A stretch of DNA of 15,351 bases, from assembly GCA_934454845.1 (NCBI GenBank), contig CAKSGV010000028.1:1-15351 (forward strand), written 5' to 3'. Under the pieces are notes generated by a model. That model did no database searches. It had not been told where the DNA came from and saw only the letters and a list, made by a program, of their open reading frames with translations. Each line of letters opens with the position of its first letter. Position 1 is the first letter of the stretch. This document shows, piece after piece, positions 1 through 8,239 of the stretch. Position numbers and translations under genes: made by a program. This DNA is from an uncultured Eubacteriales bacterium. GTDB lineage: Bacteria > Bacillota > Clostridia > Oscillospirales > Acutalibacteraceae.

Positions 1-40
1 TCGTGTCTACTCTACTCCTTGCTAAAAGCTATTCTTTCCT

Positions 41-65
41 CCCCTGCAGAGCAGGGGGTTTACTT
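41..65 (+). terminator. possible weak intrinsic terminator of an upstream gene
   Basis: A 7-bp GC-rich hairpin (CCCCTGC, loop AGA, GCAGGGG at 41-57) is followed by a short, interrupted T-rich stretch. It could end a plus-strand transcript that enters from outside the window. The U-tract is poor, so the call is tentative. I see no gene in positions 1-78. Confidence 0.35.
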
Positions 66-78
66 TGTCACAGACAAT

Positions 79-120
79 AAAAAACAACCGCTGTTTATTT
101 TTAAACAGCGGTTGTTTTTT
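79..120 (-). terminator. intrinsic terminator of the aromatic operon
   Basis: A perfect 12-bp stem (CAACCGCTGTTT at 85-96 with AAACAGCGGTTG at 103-114) is flanked by A and T runs that extend the pairing. Read on the minus strand it directly follows the DAHP synthase stop codon at 121-119 and ends in a U-tract. The flanking runs are symmetric, so it could also stop plus-strand transcripts. It marks the end of the operon that begins near 8386. Confidence 0.9.
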
Positions 121-1147
121 ATACTCTTTCTGCGATTTCATAAATAAGCTTTTCTGATTTTTCCCAGCCGAGGCACGGATCGGTGATAGATTTACCGTAA
201 ATTCCGCCGTTTACTTTCTGGCAGCCGTCTTCAATATAGCTTTCGATCATAAGTCCCTTGCATAATTTTCTTATATCTGAATTCATTTTTCTTGAATTCA
301 TAACATCAAGAGAAATTCTTATCTGTTCTTCATAATGTTTAGAAGAGTTTGCATGATTTGTATCGACTATAACCGCAGGATTTAAAAGTCCTTTTTCACA
401 GTAAAGATCATTAAGTTTTAAGAGATCCTCGTAATGATAATTGGAAACGGTTTTTCCGTCGGTTGTCTGGTATCCGCGGAGTATCGCGTGAGCAAAAGGA
501 TTGCCTGTGCTTTCGACCTCCCAGCCTCTGTAAATAAAGGTGTGAGGGTGCTGAGCGGCGGTGATCGAATTCATCATAACTGAAAGGTCGCCTCCGGTCG
601 GATTTTTAAGACCTACGGGGATGTCAAGTCCGCTTGCGGTTAATCTGTGCTGTTGATTTTCAACCGACCTTGCTCCCACGGCAATATAAGAAAGAAGATC
701 AGATAAATATCGGTGATTATCCGGATAAAGCATTTCATCTGCACAGGAAAAGCCGTAATCCTTAAGTGCTCTCATATGAAGCTCTCTTATTGCGATTATA
801 CCTTTAAGCATATCCGGTTTTTCATTAGGGTTTGGCTGGTGGAGCATTCCTTTATAACCGTCGCCTGTGGTACGAGGCTTATTAGTGTAAATTCTCGGAA
901 TTATAAGAATTTTATCGCTTACCTTTTCGGAAACTTTTTTAAGCTTGCTTATGTAATCGAGTACAGAAACGTCATTGTCAGCAGAGCATGGGCCTATTAC
1001 AAGTATAAAGCGGTTGTCTTTTCCGGTGAAAATATCCTTGATCTGATTGTCACGGTCAAGCTTGATCTTTTCCATTTCCTCTGTCACGGGAAACTGTGCT
1101 TTTACTTCTTTAGGAATAGGCAATTTCCTGTAAAATTTCATATTCAT
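119..1147 (-). CDS. aroF: 3-deoxy-7-phosphoheptulonate (DAHP) synthase, class I
   Basis: This enzyme condenses phosphoenolpyruvate with erythrose-4-phosphate to DAHP, the first committed step of the shikimate pathway, in the cytoplasm. The 342-residue protein has the usual length of the AroF/G/H family. Visible motifs are IGPCSAD with metal ligand Cys54, the PRTTGDGYKG segment at 91-100, KNPTGGDLS at 181-189, DTNHAN with His265, IESYIEDG with Glu302, and Asp323; these match the four metal ligands of the class I fold. No chorismate mutase or ACT domain is fused, so feedback sensitivity cannot be read from the architecture. It is the last gene of the operon, 20 nt after tyrA, behind a weak purine-rich Shine-Dalgarno. 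ATG at 1147 is taken as the start; a second ATG two codons later is equally possible. The symbol aroF is a choice among paralogue names aroF/G/H. Confidence 0.95.
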   Translation of the reverse strand: MNMKFYRKLPIPKEVKAQFPVTEEMEKIKLDRDNQIKDIFTGKDNRFILVIGPCSADNDVSVLDYISKLKKVSEKVSDKILIIPRIYTNKPRTTGDGYKGMLHQPNPNEKPDMLKGIIAIRELHMRALKDYGFSCADEMLYPDNHRYLSDLLSYIAVGARSVENQQHRLTASGLDIPVGLKNPTGGDLSVMMNSITAAQHPHTFIYRGWEVESTGNPFAHAILRGYQTTDGKTVSNYHYEDLLKLNDLYCEKGLLNPAVIVDTNHANSSKHYEEQIRISLDVMNSRKMNSDIRKLCKGLMIESYIEDGCQKVNGGIYGKSITDPCLGWEKSEKLIYEIAERV

Positions 1148-1167
1148 GGTTTTTTCTCTTCTTTCTG

Positions 1168-2028
1168 TTATTGTTTATCGAATTTTTCTCTTCTTATAGT
1201 GGATTTTTTCATCATTTCCCGCATTTTATCCCTGTCGCTGTTTTCAAGCGCGGTTTTAAAAACATCAAACTGATAAGAAAACTCGTTCATTTTTTCAAGC
1301 AAAGCTTTTTTATTACAAAGGAAAAGCTCGCTCCACATTTCATCATTGATCTTAGCAATTCGGGTAAGATCCCGGAACGAATCTCCTGTGTATTTTTCAA
1401 ACCCGTCTGTATTGCCGGTACACATTAGAGTTACGGCTATGCAGTGGGTAAGCTGTGATAGAAAAGCGATCATTTCATCGTGTTTTTCAGCGTTTAAATA
1501 GCTTATATTCTCAAAGCCTAACTCTTTTCCTAAATTTTCGCATATTTTTTTTGAATGCTCGCTGTTTTTATCTGTCGGAACAATTATATAGTTAGCGCAT
1601 TTAAATACGTTGTTGTCGCTGTATTCAACCCCGCTTCTTTCTCTGCCTGCCATTGGGTGAGCTGCTATAAACTCAACATTTTCAGGCAACGCTTTTTGAA
1701 CCTCGTTTATAATATGCTCTTTAACGCCTGTAACATCCGTGACTAAAGTATCAGGTCTTATAAATTTACCGTATTTATTTACCCATTCAAGAAGTGTGTG
1801 CGGATAAAGCGAAAGGATTATAAGATCGGATTTTTTAATAAAACCCTCTATATCTTCCACAGTTCCCTCTGTTAAAAATCCGTTTTTTATAGCATAATCA
1901 ATATCCTTTTGCTCTTTTGTTATCGCTCTCACGGTATAGCCTTTTTCGGTAAGTGCCTTTGCATAGCTTCCTCCGATAAGACCGAGACCGACTATAAGAA
2001 TATCGGTATTTAAATCAAGCTGTTTCAT
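1168..2028 (-). CDS. tyrA: prephenate dehydrogenase
   Basis: This enzyme oxidatively decarboxylates prephenate to 4-hydroxyphenylpyruvate with NAD(P)+, the committed step to tyrosine. The 286-residue protein begins with a Rossmann nucleotide-binding motif, GLGLIGGS at 14-21. The catalytic-region motif AAHPMAGRE contains His124, and the second conserved histidine is in QLTHCIA (His195). There is no C-terminal ACT domain and no chorismate mutase fusion; mutase activity is supplied by PheA in the same operon. The ATG at 2028 overlaps the aroA stop codon by one base (TAATG) with AGAGGA just upstream, so translation is probably coupled. Cofactor preference (NAD or NADP) and arogenate versus prephenate specificity cannot be decided from the motifs alone. 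Confidence 0.94.
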   Translation of the reverse strand: MKQLDLNTDILIVGLGLIGGSYAKALTEKGYTVRAITKEQKDIDYAIKNGFLTEGTVEDIEGFIKKSDLIILSLYPHTLLEWVNKYGKFIRPDTLVTDVTGVKEHIINEVQKALPENVEFIAAHPMAGRERSGVEYSDNNVFKCANYIIVPTDKNSEHSKKICENLGKELGFENISYLNAEKHDEMIAFLSQLTHCIAVTLMCTGNTDGFEKYTGDSFRDLTRIAKINDEMWSELFLCNKKALLEKMNEFSYQFDVFKTALENSDRDKMREMMKKSTIRREKFDKQ

Positions 2029-3242
2029 TATAAGTCCTCTTTAATAAGTTTTATTCCCGCACTTTCAATTATATCGAAAAAATCGGGAAAGCTTTTATTT
2101 ATTGCCTGCGCGCCGACTAATGTTCCGCCGGTAAGTGAAAGTAAAATAGTAAGCGCCATAACGATCCTATGGTCGTTATGTCCGAAAATATCTTCTTTTG
2201 GTTTTGATAGCTTGTGCTTTGGAATTATTATTTCGTTTTCCTTATTTTCTATTTTAGTTCCGAATTTTAAAAGCTCTTCTTTCATAGCCTCGGCTCTGTC
2301 GCTTTCTTTAAGCTTAAGCCTTTTGGTATCGGTTAATTTAGCTCCGTTGAGCGCGGCGGCAACGGCTGTTAAAACAGGCGCGAGATCGGGGCAATTTTTA
2401 ACCGAAAGAACAGGGCACCCTCTTTTTAGCTTTTCAAAATATTCCTGCCAAACGCTGTCGCCTTGCAGACTGTTTTTTTCGGAATTTTCTATTATAAAAT
2501 CGTTTCCCACAGCGTTAAATCCGCCGAAAAATGCCGCGGATGATTGATCTATCGGAACAATATATTCTTCCGTTAAAGACTTAAATTTCTGACTGCCTTT
2601 GATAAATATGAAGTCCTCTTTAAAATCGATATCGATTCCGAAGTCTTTAAGCACGCTTATTGTTATATCAATATAAGATCTGCTTTCGACCTGTGTTGTA
2701 AAAATAATTTTGCTGTCGGTTTTAAGCAAAGGCAAAATATATAAAAGACCTGTTATAAACTGGCTGCTTATGTTTCCGGGAATTTTATATTCTCCGCCTT
2801 TTATTTTGCCGCAAACTTCAAGAGAGGTTTTTCCTTTTTTAAATAGAATATTATCTTTTTTGCAAATCGTTTCATATATGCTTAAAGGTCTTTCAAAAAG
2901 CCTCTGAGTTCCTATGAAGTTTAATTTTTTACCCGTTAAAAAAGCTAAAGGTATTAAAAATCTTAAAGTGCTTCCGCTTTCAAAGCAGTCAAGCAAAGCG
3001 CCGTCTTTTAAATTTTGTATATCCGAGGAAAGAGATACCTCGCCGTTATTTATATTGATATCGGCGCCTAAAGCTTTAAGGCAGTTTAGAGTTGCTTTGA
3101 TATCGTCATTAAGATAAATATTTTTTATCTTAACTTTATCAAAACACATAAACGCCGCAAGTAAAATTCTGTGGCAGTAGCTTTTAGAGCCGGGCACGGT
3201 GATTTTTTTATACGCCTTTGATTTAAAAACAGTTACTTTCAT
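2028..3242 (-). CDS. aroA: 3-phosphoshikimate 1-carboxyvinyltransferase (EPSP synthase)
   Basis: EPSP synthase transfers the enolpyruvyl group of PEP to shikimate-3-phosphate, the sixth step to chorismate. The 404-residue protein is slightly shorter than the usual 420-440. In order it shows PGSKSYCHR (17-25, with Lys20, Ser21 and Arg25), ESGSTLRF (88-95), ISSQF (158-162, shikimate-3-phosphate binding serines), NCPDLAP with catalytic-type Asp286, LKESDR with Glu313, and GHNDHR (354-359). The PEP-site loop at 88-95 departs from the GNAGTAMRP loop of well-known class I enzymes, with Phe95 where proline is usual. The ATG start overlaps the aroQ stop as ATGA. All catalytic landmarks are present, so it should be active. 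Confidence 0.95.
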   Translation of the reverse strand: MKVTVFKSKAYKKITVPGSKSYCHRILLAAFMCFDKVKIKNIYLNDDIKATLNCLKALGADININNGEVSLSSDIQNLKDGALLDCFESGSTLRFLIPLAFLTGKKLNFIGTQRLFERPLSIYETICKKDNILFKKGKTSLEVCGKIKGGEYKIPGNISSQFITGLLYILPLLKTDSKIIFTTQVESRSYIDITISVLKDFGIDIDFKEDFIFIKGSQKFKSLTEEYIVPIDQSSAAFFGGFNAVGNDFIIENSEKNSLQGDSVWQEYFEKLKRGCPVLSVKNCPDLAPVLTAVAAALNGAKLTDTKRLKLKESDRAEAMKEELLKFGTKIENKENEIIIPKHKLSKPKEDIFGHNDHRIVMALTILLSLTGGTLVGAQAINKSFPDFFDIIESAGIKLIKEDL

Positions 3243-3682
3243 TTTTCTTTACCCGATAAATATTCCTTTAATATATCTGCGGCTTCAAGGTATCCGTCGG
3301 TTCCTTTTCCCATAATGCATTTAATGCACGCCGCTCGGACATAGCTTATCTGCCTAAAACCTTCGCGCTTATCCACTTTGGAAATATGAACTTCTACAGC
3401 GGGGATATTTACAGCCTTTAAAGCGTCTAATAAAGCGACACTCGTATGAGTATAAGCACCGGGATTTATTATAATACCGTCGAATTTTTTATAGGCATAC
3501 TGAATTTTATCAACAAGATCGCCCTCGTGGTTTGACTGATAAAATTCGGTTTCTATATTTAGTCGATCCGTGTGGGATTTGATTTTTTCAATTAAAGTTT
3601 TATAGGTTTCGCGGCCGTAAATATCAGGCTCTCTTATTCCTAACATATTAAGATTAGGTCCGTTTAATATCAAGAATTTCAA
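3239..3682 (-). CDS. aroQ: 3-dehydroquinate dehydratase, type II
   Basis: This enzyme dehydrates 3-dehydroquinate to 3-dehydroshikimate by trans elimination, step three of the pathway. At 147 residues it has the normal size of the dodecameric type II family and is unrelated to the Schiff-base type I enzyme AroD. Motifs visible are LNGPNLNMLG (6-15), the catalytic tyrosine loop REPDIYGRET with Tyr22, QSNHEGDLVD (49-58), INPGAYTHTS (72-81), catalytic His99 in VEVHIS, and the REGFR segment (106-110). The start is a TTG at 3682-3680 that overlaps the upstream stop as TTGA. A GGAG eight bases upstream supports it, and no ATG gives an intact N-terminus. The aroQ symbol is used here for the dehydratase, not for the AroQ-class chorismate mutase. 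Confidence 0.95.
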   Translation of the reverse strand: MKFLILNGPNLNMLGIREPDIYGRETYKTLIEKIKSHTDRLNIETEFYQSNHEGDLVDKIQYAYKKFDGIIINPGAYTHTSVALLDALKAVNIPAVEVHISKVDKREGFRQISYVRAACIKCIMGKGTDGYLEAADILKEYLSGKEK

Positions 3683-4926
3683 ATTATCATCTCCGATAAG
3701 GCATTTAAGATTTTTTGAGTGTTGAATTTTAAATCGTTTGTAATATCAATTTTTATATCGCAGTAATTTTTATATAGATCATATCTTTCGTTATACTTTT
3801 TTTCAAGCGCATAAATATCGCTTGTAAGAGGTCTGCCGTTTCCGATCTCAAGCGATTTTAAGTCTTTATCGAGAAAAACTATAATACTGTTTTTCTTAAG
3901 GTGATCGATATTTTGCGGTCTTGTAACAATTCCGCCGCCCGTAGCGATAATTTGCGACTGATTTTTGCTGATATCAAAAATTATTTCGGCTTCTTTGTTT
4001 CTGAATTCCTTTTCTGAATATTTCTCAAAAAATTCAGGAATACTCATTTTCTGATTTTTCACGAATTCTTCGTCGGTGTCGATAAACGGTTTATCAAGAA
4101 TTTTTGCAAGTTCTTTTCCTATTGTGGTTTTTCCGCAGCCGGGCATACCGATCAGAGCGATATTTAATTTTTCCTTTAAAATATCAAGGTAAACGCTGTC
4201 GCATTTTGATATAATGCTTTTATCAACGGTAAAAAGTGAAGAGGCGAGCGCCGCCTGTGCTACGAGCATATAAAGTCCGTTTACGGTTTTTATATTGAGC
4301 TTTTTGGCGTCAAGAGTAAGCTTAGTGTTTAAGGGGTTGTAAATCACATCAATTACTCCGCGCAAATTTTTGAATTTTTCAATTTCCACTGCGCAGTTTT
4401 CAGAGTCGGGAAACATTCCGCAGGGAGTGGTATTTAAAATAATATCGATATTATCGGCGATAGAATAAAGGTCGGAATAAGAAATGCTCTTATTATCGGC
4501 ATTTCTCGAAACAACATAGCATTTCTCGGCACCGAGATGGGATAATACCGTCAAAGCTGTTTTAGAAGTTCCTCCGCTGCCTAAAATTGCCGCAGTGTTT
4601 CCTTTGACTTCAATTCCTGATTTTAAAATCATTTGAGTCATTCCGAAAAAATCGGTATTGTAGCCGTAAAGTTTTCCGTTTTTGTTTATAACTGTATTGA
4701 CGGCTCCGATCTTTACCGCCAGCGGATCAATATAATAAAGATAGGGCATAACCTTTTCTTTATAAGGTATCGTTACATTGATAGCTTTAAAATCAGATTT
4801 TTTAAAAAACTCGTCAAGCTTATCAGGCTCGATAGGGTAAAGCTCATAATTATACTCGGCAAGTTTTGAATGAATTTCAGCGGAAAAACTGTGACCAAGC
4901 TTTCTGCCGATAAGTCCGAATTGCAT
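3679..4926 (-). CDS. aroE/aroK: bifunctional shikimate dehydrogenase / shikimate kinase fusion
   Basis: One 415-residue chain appears to carry steps four and five: NADPH reduction of 3-dehydroshikimate, then ATP phosphorylation of shikimate. Residues 1 to about 250 are AroE-like: GHSFS (11-15) with two substrate serines, catalytic Lys56 in IPYKEKV, GAVNTV (74-79), NTDFFG with Asp92, the dinucleotide loop GSGGT (116-120) and Gln224. Residues from about 255 are AroK-like: Walker A GMPGCGKTT (260-268), DTD (283-285), Arg309 in EFRN, GGG (330-332), lid Arg365 in GRPLT, and Arg381. Both halves are close to full length and keep their key residues. The single frame has no internal stop or obvious restart, so it is a true fusion. 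It starts 12 nt after aroC behind AAAGGA. Fusion of these two enzymes is less common than separate genes. Confidence 0.93.
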   Translation of the reverse strand: MQFGLIGRKLGHSFSAEIHSKLAEYNYELYPIEPDKLDEFFKKSDFKAINVTIPYKEKVMPYLYYIDPLAVKIGAVNTVINKNGKLYGYNTDFFGMTQMILKSGIEVKGNTAAILGSGGTSKTALTVLSHLGAEKCYVVSRNADNKSISYSDLYSIADNIDIILNTTPCGMFPDSENCAVEIEKFKNLRGVIDVIYNPLNTKLTLDAKKLNIKTVNGLYMLVAQAALASSLFTVDKSIISKCDSVYLDILKEKLNIALIGMPGCGKTTIGKELAKILDKPFIDTDEEFVKNQKMSIPEFFEKYSEKEFRNKEAEIIFDISKNQSQIIATGGGIVTRPQNIDHLKKNSIIVFLDKDLKSLEIGNGRPLTSDIYALEKKYNERYDLYKNYCDIKIDITNDLKFNTQKILNALSEMII

Positions 4927-4938
4927 TTTAAATTCCTT

Positions 4939-6042
4939 TCAGATAGTTTTGGATAACCAGTCGGTGCCGAATCTTGAAACGCAAAGATCGGCAACCGCTA
5001 ATGCCGTAACCGCGTCGGCAACAGCCGCAGCGCGGTGGGCAACGCAGGGATCGTGTCTGCCTTTAACAGATATTTCCGCATTTTCGTTTTTTATAAAATC
5101 AATAGTTTCTTGCGGTTTCGCAATAGAAGGCGTCGGTTTTACGGCACAGCGAAATATAATAGGATTTGAGTCCGTTATTCCGCCTAAAATTCCTCCGTTT
5201 GAGTGTGAGGGACTATATGGTTTTCCGTCTTTAATCCTGTAAGGATCGTTTGCTTCGCTGCCTTTTTTATCGCACAAAGCAAACCCGTCGCCGAACTCTA
5301 TTCCTTTAACAGCCGGTACGGAGAAAAGCATATGGGAAATAACACTTTCGAAAGAATCAAACCACGGCTCACCTACGCCTGCAGGCACTCCCGTGACCAT
5401 TGTTTCAATTATACCGCCTATGCTGTCGTTTTGCTCTTTTGCCGCCATTATGGCTTTTTTCATTTTTTCGCCTGAATTTTTATCAAGGACCGGGAAAGGC
5501 TCAAATGCTAAAGCTTTAAAATCGGAAGAAAGATTCTCATAATCAAAATCTCTGTCCGAAATTCCGCCGCATTTTTTAAGGTGAGTTGCGATAAATATAT
5601 TTTTATCTTCGAGTGCTTTTGAAACTATCGCTCCTGAGGCTACAACTGCCGCGGTAACCCTTGCACTCTGGTGGCCTCCGCCGCGCCTGTCTTCAAATCC
5701 GTGATATTTGCAAAATGCCGTATAATCGGCGTGACCCGGTCTAGCAAGACCGTTTATCTTATCATAATCCGAGCTTTTTTGTTCGGAATTTTCAATCATT
5801 ATTCCTATTGGGGTGCCTGTTGTGTATCCGTTATACACGCCGCTTAAAATTCTGAAATTATCTTCTTCGCTTCTCGCGGTGGAAATTTTCCCGAAAGGTC
5901 TCCTTTTAGTAAGCTTTTTAGCAATATAATTTTCATCAATTTCAATTCCCGGCGCAATTCCGTCGATTACGGCGCCGATGGCTTTACCGTGGCTTTCGCC
6001 GAAAATCGTAATTTTTAAAGAATTACCGAATGAATTTTTCAT
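4939..6042 (-). CDS. aroC: chorismate synthase
   Basis: This enzyme makes chorismate from EPSP by 1,4-trans elimination of phosphate with reduced FMN, the last shared step of aromatic biosynthesis. The 367-residue protein has the family's normal length. Signature motifs are GESHG (15-19, catalytic-type His18), RRPFGKISTARSEED (47-61), RPGHADYT with His104, the RRGGG segment followed by SARVTAAVVASGAI (119-139), and near the C-terminus a GRHDPCVAHRA motif. The start is ATG at 6042, overlapping the aroB stop as ATGA, with AAAGGGG upstream. An in-frame ATG at 6066 would add eight residues that precede the conserved N-terminus and is less likely. No flavin reductase gene is seen nearby, so the FMNH2 source is probably encoded elsewhere. 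Confidence 0.96.
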   Translation of the reverse strand: MKNSFGNSLKITIFGESHGKAIGAVIDGIAPGIEIDENYIAKKLTKRRPFGKISTARSEEDNFRILSGVYNGYTTGTPIGIMIENSEQKSSDYDKINGLARPGHADYTAFCKYHGFEDRRGGGHQSARVTAAVVASGAIVSKALEDKNIFIATHLKKCGGISDRDFDYENLSSDFKALAFEPFPVLDKNSGEKMKKAIMAAKEQNDSIGGIIETMVTGVPAGVGEPWFDSFESVISHMLFSVPAVKGIEFGDGFALCDKKGSEANDPYRIKDGKPYSPSHSNGGILGGITDSNPIIFRCAVKPTPSIAKPQETIDFIKNENAEISVKGRHDPCVAHRAAAVADAVTALAVADLCVSRFGTDWLSKTI

Positions 6043-7061
6043 ATAAGATCGATTGCCCCTTTGCATAATTTCATTATTTCGTCACAGTTAAGTTTTTTAA
6101 CTTCAAAAGAACCAAGCTTTTTAACAAAAATAATGTTGATATTTTCTCCGTTTGATTTTTTATCGTGCGATATTATAGATTTAAGATCGTTTGCATTGCA
6201 CTTAAAATCTATAGGGAGAGAGTATTTTATAAGCAATTTCTTAATCCTGCTTTTAACCTCTTCACTGCTCATACAAAGCATTCCCAAGCCAACGCATTCA
6301 CCGTGAAAAAGAGGAGTATCCGTCTTAGCGCTTAAGGATTCTATACCGTGACCTGCGGTGTGACCGAAATTAAGCGCCATTCTAAGGCCTTTTTCTTTTT
6401 CATCTTTTTCGACCACATCTTTTTTAATTTTAAGCGCTCTTACTATAATATCGGTTATATCGGGATTTTTCTCGTTTTCAAGCAATTCAAAGCTTTTTTC
6501 ATCAAAAGAAGCAAACATTTTTATAACTTCTGCCATTCCGCAGGAAAACTGTCTTTTATCAAGAGTGGAAAGTACCTCCGGGTCTATTAAAACGCCTTTC
6601 GGCTGATAAAAAGCTCCGACTATATTCTTGCACCCGCAAAAATCCACTGCGGTTTTTCCGCCTATTGAAGAGTCGACCTGCGATAAAAGGGTGGTTGGAA
6701 TATTGTAAAAATCTATTCCTCTCATATAGGTCGCTGCGGCAAAGCCTGTAAGATCGCCCATTACGCCGCCGCCTAAAGCTACCACGCAATCTTTCCTGTC
6801 AAAATTATTAGTAACTAAAGTTTGTAAAATTTCGCAATATTTTTCAATACACTTGTTTTGTTCGCCTTGCTCGGTTTTGAAAACAATATAATTTTTTGCT
6901 TGTTTTTTTATTTCTTCGAGATATTTATCCGGAACTCCGGAATCGGTAACAAATAAAACTTTTCTTTTTAAATTAAAAAAATTTGAGGCTTTTTTCAGAG
7001 CACCGTTTTCTATTAGAATATCATAGGAGTTTTTACCTAATTCAACTGTTAAGGTAGGCAT
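6039..7061 (-). CDS. aroB: 3-dehydroquinate synthase
   Basis: This enzyme converts DAHP to 3-dehydroquinate, the second shikimate step, using catalytically recycled NAD+ and a divalent metal, usually zinc. The 340-residue protein matches family length. It shows GGGVMGDLTGFAAATYMRG (97-115), PTTLLSQVDSSIGGKT (122-137), and NIVGAFYQP (146-154). The three metal ligands are Glu178 in GMAEVIK, His234 in NFGHTAGH and His253 in FHGE. It begins five bases after the pheA stop, with a weak purine-rich ribosome site inside the intergenic junction, so translational coupling is likely. Its stop codon overlaps the aroC start. Confidence 0.96.
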   Translation of the reverse strand: MPTLTVELGKNSYDILIENGALKKASNFFNLKRKVLFVTDSGVPDKYLEEIKKQAKNYIVFKTEQGEQNKCIEKYCEILQTLVTNNFDRKDCVVALGGGVMGDLTGFAAATYMRGIDFYNIPTTLLSQVDSSIGGKTAVDFCGCKNIVGAFYQPKGVLIDPEVLSTLDKRQFSCGMAEVIKMFASFDEKSFELLENEKNPDITDIIVRALKIKKDVVEKDEKEKGLRMALNFGHTAGHGIESLSAKTDTPLFHGECVGLGMLCMSSEEVKSRIKKLLIKYSLPIDFKCNANDLKSIISHDKKSNGENINIIFVKKLGSFEVKKLNCDEIMKLCKGAIDLI

Positions 7062-7066
7062 TTATA

Positions 7067-8167
7067 TCATCTCTGCTTTTTTAATATTTTTTCATCATAG
7101 AAGCTGCCTGCGATCTTAACATTATCGCATATTTTTTTAAGCGCCTCTATCATCTGAATTCCGTTTTCTTTTCCTAAATTTCCGTCGCCCTCGGCGTAAA
7201 AATAGTAAGCCCAGTTTTTCTCGCCTGTCGGTCGGCTTTTGAGACAGCGGAGGTTAATTCCGAATTTACTTATAACCGAAATTGCTTTGCTCAAAGATCC
7301 CGGCTCGTTTTTAGCGGTGAAAAACATTATAAAATGCTTATCTTCTGCTGAAATTTTACACTTTTCTCTTGAAAACACCGCAAAACGGGTGGTATTGTTC
7401 GCATTGTCGTTAATTTCACCCTCTAAAACATTAAGTCCGTAAATCTCGGCGGCGTCTCTCGCACCTATTACCGCGAGATCGTTTCTTTCGCTTTGTGCAA
7501 CATTCTTTGCGGCAATAGCCGTGTTAATGCTTTCAGTCACTTTAAAGCCGTGGCTTTTAAGATACGGCGCGCATTGTGATATAGCCTGCGGATGGGAAAC
7601 AACTTCTTTTATATCTTTGACTGTAACTCCCGGCTTTGCCATTAAGCACTGTGAAAGGGGCATATCATAAATTCCCGTTATAGAAAGCTCTCCGCGAAAA
7701 GCAAGATCGAGCACCCTGTCCACATCGCCTGCATAACTGTTTTCAATGGGAAGTACAGCACAATCGGCTTGCCCGCTTTCAACTGCTCGGTAAGCATGGC
7801 CAAACCCCGAGCAGGGGAGATATGCCGGATCGTTAAATATCTTCTTTGCGGCAATATGCGCAAACGCGCCCTCAACTCCGCTGAATGCAACTGTCATTCC
7901 CTTGATAAGCTTTTCCTGATATTTTTTAGAAATATCCATTATATCTCTTAAAAATTCTTCATAATATGGTGCCATTTCGCGGCTGACATACGAGAGATTC
8001 CTGTTTATTATAAGATTTTCTCTTTCCTTATCATAAATGGGAAGTCCGTTTTTCATCTTATATTCGGCAATGATCTTAGCACTTTCCATTCTTTTTTCAA
8101 AAAGAGCGGCTATCTCCTTATCGGTTGTATCGATAATATTTCTTGCCTCGTTTAGTTTGTTTTCCAT
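7067..8167 (-). CDS. pheA: bifunctional chorismate mutase / prephenate dehydratase (P-protein)
   Basis: The protein converts chorismate to prephenate and prephenate to phenylpyruvate, the route to phenylalanine. Residues 1 to about 88 are an AroQ-class all-helical chorismate mutase (basic residues Arg26 and Lys37, and the DKERE segment at 46-50). Residues 91-266 are the dehydratase domain, with the diagnostic NTTRFAVF motif (Thr260-Arg261-Phe262). Residues 277-362 are an ACT regulatory domain with EPGSLSKAI (288-296) and KSRPTG (310-315), positions that bind phenylalanine in related enzymes. The 366-residue length fits P-proteins. ATG at 8167 follows AGGAG with good spacing. A longer in-frame start at 8245 would run through the attenuator hairpin and is rejected. 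As first structural gene it sits directly behind the attenuator, so it should be sensed by both the attenuator and ACT feedback. Confidence 0.95.
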   Translation of the reverse strand: MENKLNEARNIIDTTDKEIAALFEKRMESAKIIAEYKMKNGLPIYDKERENLIINRNLSYVSREMAPYYEEFLRDIMDISKKYQEKLIKGMTVAFSGVEGAFAHIAAKKIFNDPAYLPCSGFGHAYRAVESGQADCAVLPIENSYAGDVDRVLDLAFRGELSITGIYDMPLSQCLMAKPGVTVKDIKEVVSHPQAISQCAPYLKSHGFKVTESINTAIAAKNVAQSERNDLAVIGARDAAEIYGLNVLEGEINDNANNTTRFAVFSREKCKISAEDKHFIMFFTAKNEPGSLSKAISVISKFGINLRCLKSRPTGEKNWAYYFYAEGDGNLGKENGIQMIEALKKICDNVKIAGSFYDEKILKKQR

Positions 8168-8192
8168 AAAGCACTCCTGTTTTTTACATAAT

Positions 8193-8239
8193 AAAAAGCC
8201 CGCATATTGAAATCCAAGGAATTTCATAGGCGGACTTTC
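8193..8239 (-). terminator. attenuator terminator hairpin of the aromatic operon
   Basis: On the minus-strand RNA, AAAGUCCGC (8238-8230) pairs with GCGGGCUUU (8203-8195). The stem continues with UAU/AUA and GAAAU/AUUUC, giving a long hairpin that runs into a U-tract at about 8197-8193. It stands between the leader peptide stop codon and the pheA ribosome site, so RNA polymerase would stop before the structural genes unless the hairpin is prevented. The 5' arm is shared with the antiterminator. Confidence 0.85.

Noticed and set aside
713..1273. 186-codon plus-strand frame opposite the DAHP synthase gene
   Set aside because: It is a shadow of the conserved gene, has no ribosome site, and gives a protein of no recognisable family.
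6043..6066. Longer aroC start at 6066
   Set aside because: It overlaps aroB, and the ribosome site AAAGGGG lies after it. The conserved chorismate synthase N-terminus begins at 6042.
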